Part shown: piece by piece, positions 5,783 through 6,296 of the stretch | How positions within the stretch are numbered: position 1 is the first letter of the stretch | How the letters are laid out: every line of letters starts with the position of its first letter | Assembly: GCA_025458585.1 (NCBI GenBank) | Contig: JALOSD010000097.1 | Span: 1 to 6,296 of the forward strand | DNA length: 6,296 nucleotides | Direction: 5' to 3' | From: Burkholderiaceae bacterium | Lineage (GTDB): Bacteria > Pseudomonadota > Gammaproteobacteria > Burkholderiales > Burkholderiaceae_C | Translations under genes and position numbers: made by a program | The notes under the pieces: model-generated | What the model was told of the DNA's origin: nothing | The model's database searches: none | Seen by the model: only the letters and a program-made list of their open reading frames with translations

Positions 5783-6296
5783 CTATCGCGCGGTGAATCC
5801 GCCATCGACCATCAGCGTCTGGCCGGTGACGTAGGCGCTGGCGTCGCTGGCGAAAAACAGTGTCGCGCCGGCCAGGTCGTCGAGCGTGCCGTTGCGGCCG
5901 GTGCAGGTCTGCGCGGCGTTGCGCGCTGTGAGCTCGGGGTCGGCGAACACGGGAGCGGTCAGCGCGGTCGGGAAGAAGCCGGGGCCGATCGCGTTGCAGG
6001 TGATGCCGTGCGCCGACCACTCCTGCGCGATCGCCCGGGTGAGCTGCACCACGCCGCCCTTCGCAGCGCCGTAGGGCGCGCTGCACGCGAACGCGCGGTA
6101 GCTCTGCAGCGACGCGATGTTCAGGATCCGCCCCCAGCCGCGCGCCTTCATGCCCGGCGCGAGCGCCTGCGTCAGGAAGAAGGGCGCACCGAGGTGCAGC
6201 GCGAGCTGCAGGTTCCAGCTCTGCGGCGTGACCTCGGCGAAGGGCTCGCGCAGGTTCACGCCGGCGGCGTTGACGAGGATGTCGATGCCGCCCAGA
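5783..6296 (-). CDS. SDR-family oxidoreductase, partial (N-terminus off the right edge)
   Basis: The last 170 residues of a classical short-chain dehydrogenase/reductase, an NAD(P)-dependent enzyme acting on an alcohol or ketone. The frame is open to the right edge and ends in TAG at 5783. In fragment numbering it begins LGGIDILVNAAG; the NAAG motif (9-12) normally lies near residue 85-90, so about 75-80 residues with the cofactor GxxxGxG loop are missing. The GTG at 6259 is simply the Val after NAAG and not a start. The active site shows Ser62 in NIAS, Tyr75 and Lys79 in YGAAKGG, then NAIGPGFFPT (101-110) and a normal C-terminus, YVTGQTLMVDGGFTAR. His34 (ALHLGAPF) stands where the family usually has the tetrad Asn (VNLxG). 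First visible gene of the cluster, 40 nt before the Bug gene. Closest in style to gluconate 5-dehydrogenase or 3-oxoacyl-ACP-reductase-like SDRs; substrate unknown. Confidence 0.92.
   Translation of the reverse strand, partial: LGGIDILVNAAGVNLREPFAEVTPQSWNLQLALHLGAPFFLTQALAPGMKARGWGRILNIASLQSYRAFACSAPYGAAKGGVVQLTRAIAQEWSAHGITCNAIGPGFFPTALTAPVFADPELTARNAAQTCTGRNGTLDDLAGATLFFASDASAYVTGQTLMVDGGFTAR

Larger units (their letters stand above)
827..6296 (-). other. Putative five-gene catabolic operon (SDR, Bug, sulfatase, aminotransferase, Zn-dehydrogenase)
   Basis: Five consecutive minus-strand genes follow one another with gaps of 40, 20 and 22 nt and then a 4-nt ATGA overlap, with no room for an internal promoter of ordinary size except perhaps inside coding sequence. 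The set combines a periplasmic capture protein, an ester-cleaving sulfatase, an amine-handling transaminase and two NAD(P)-linked oxidoreductases, which fits uptake and breakdown of one small molecule. The upstream end, including the promoter and any regulator, lies beyond the right edge. Co-transcription is well supported by spacing; the shared pathway is inference. Confidence 0.75.

Noticed and set aside
5743..5805. Upstream in-frame start of the Bug gene at 5805
   Set aside because: It would put 21 polar residues ahead of a textbook signal peptide and overlap the SDR stop. The internal ATG at 5742 has a well-placed ribosome site.
6257..6259. GTG as the start of the SDR gene
   Set aside because: The frame continues upstream to the window edge with GGIDILVNAAG, a conserved SDR motif, so the GTG codes for an internal Val.

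Overview
The window is high-GC bacterial DNA with strongly GC-biased third codon positions. It carries a Bug-type (tripartite tricarboxylate transporter family) periplasmic binding protein. Large expansions of orphan Bug proteins are typical of Burkholderiales (Bordetella, Cupriavidus, Variovorax, Achromobacter and relatives), so a betaproteobacterium of that order is the best guess. No rRNA or other taxonomic marker is present, so this stays an inference.

Layout. Positions 2-160 (+) hold the last 52 codons of a gene that enters from the left edge and that I cannot identify. Positions 161-826 contain no convincing gene. This stretch is less GC-rich to the eye and holds two pieces of structure: a pair of 17-bp near-identical repeats (plus a shorter third copy), and a 15-bp perfect inverted repeat enclosing a second small one. 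Positions 827-6296 are a tight minus-strand gene cluster of five genes, read right to left: an SDR oxidoreductase (cut by the right edge), a Bug solute-binding protein, a cytoplasmic choline-sulfatase-like sulfatase, a class III omega-aminotransferase, and a zinc-dependent medium-chain dehydrogenase. Gaps are 40, 20 and 22 nt, and the last pair overlaps by 4 nt (ATGA), so one transcript is very likely. Its promoter lies beyond the right edge.

How the genes may work together. The Bug protein would capture an organic acid or other small anion in the periplasm. The sulfatase would remove sulfate from an ester in the cytoplasm. The aminotransferase would exchange an amine for a carbonyl, and the two dehydrogenases would handle alcohol/carbonyl steps. 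This looks like a catabolic module for a small sulfated and/or aminated alcohol. Free choline cannot be transaminated, and no betA, betB or betI is present, so an ordinary choline-sulfate-to-betaine pathway is not what the neighbours suggest. The real substrate cannot be read from the sequence. The most unusual points are this gene combination, a possible change in the choline-binding part of the sulfatase, and a His in the place of the usual catalytic-tetrad Asn in the SDR.
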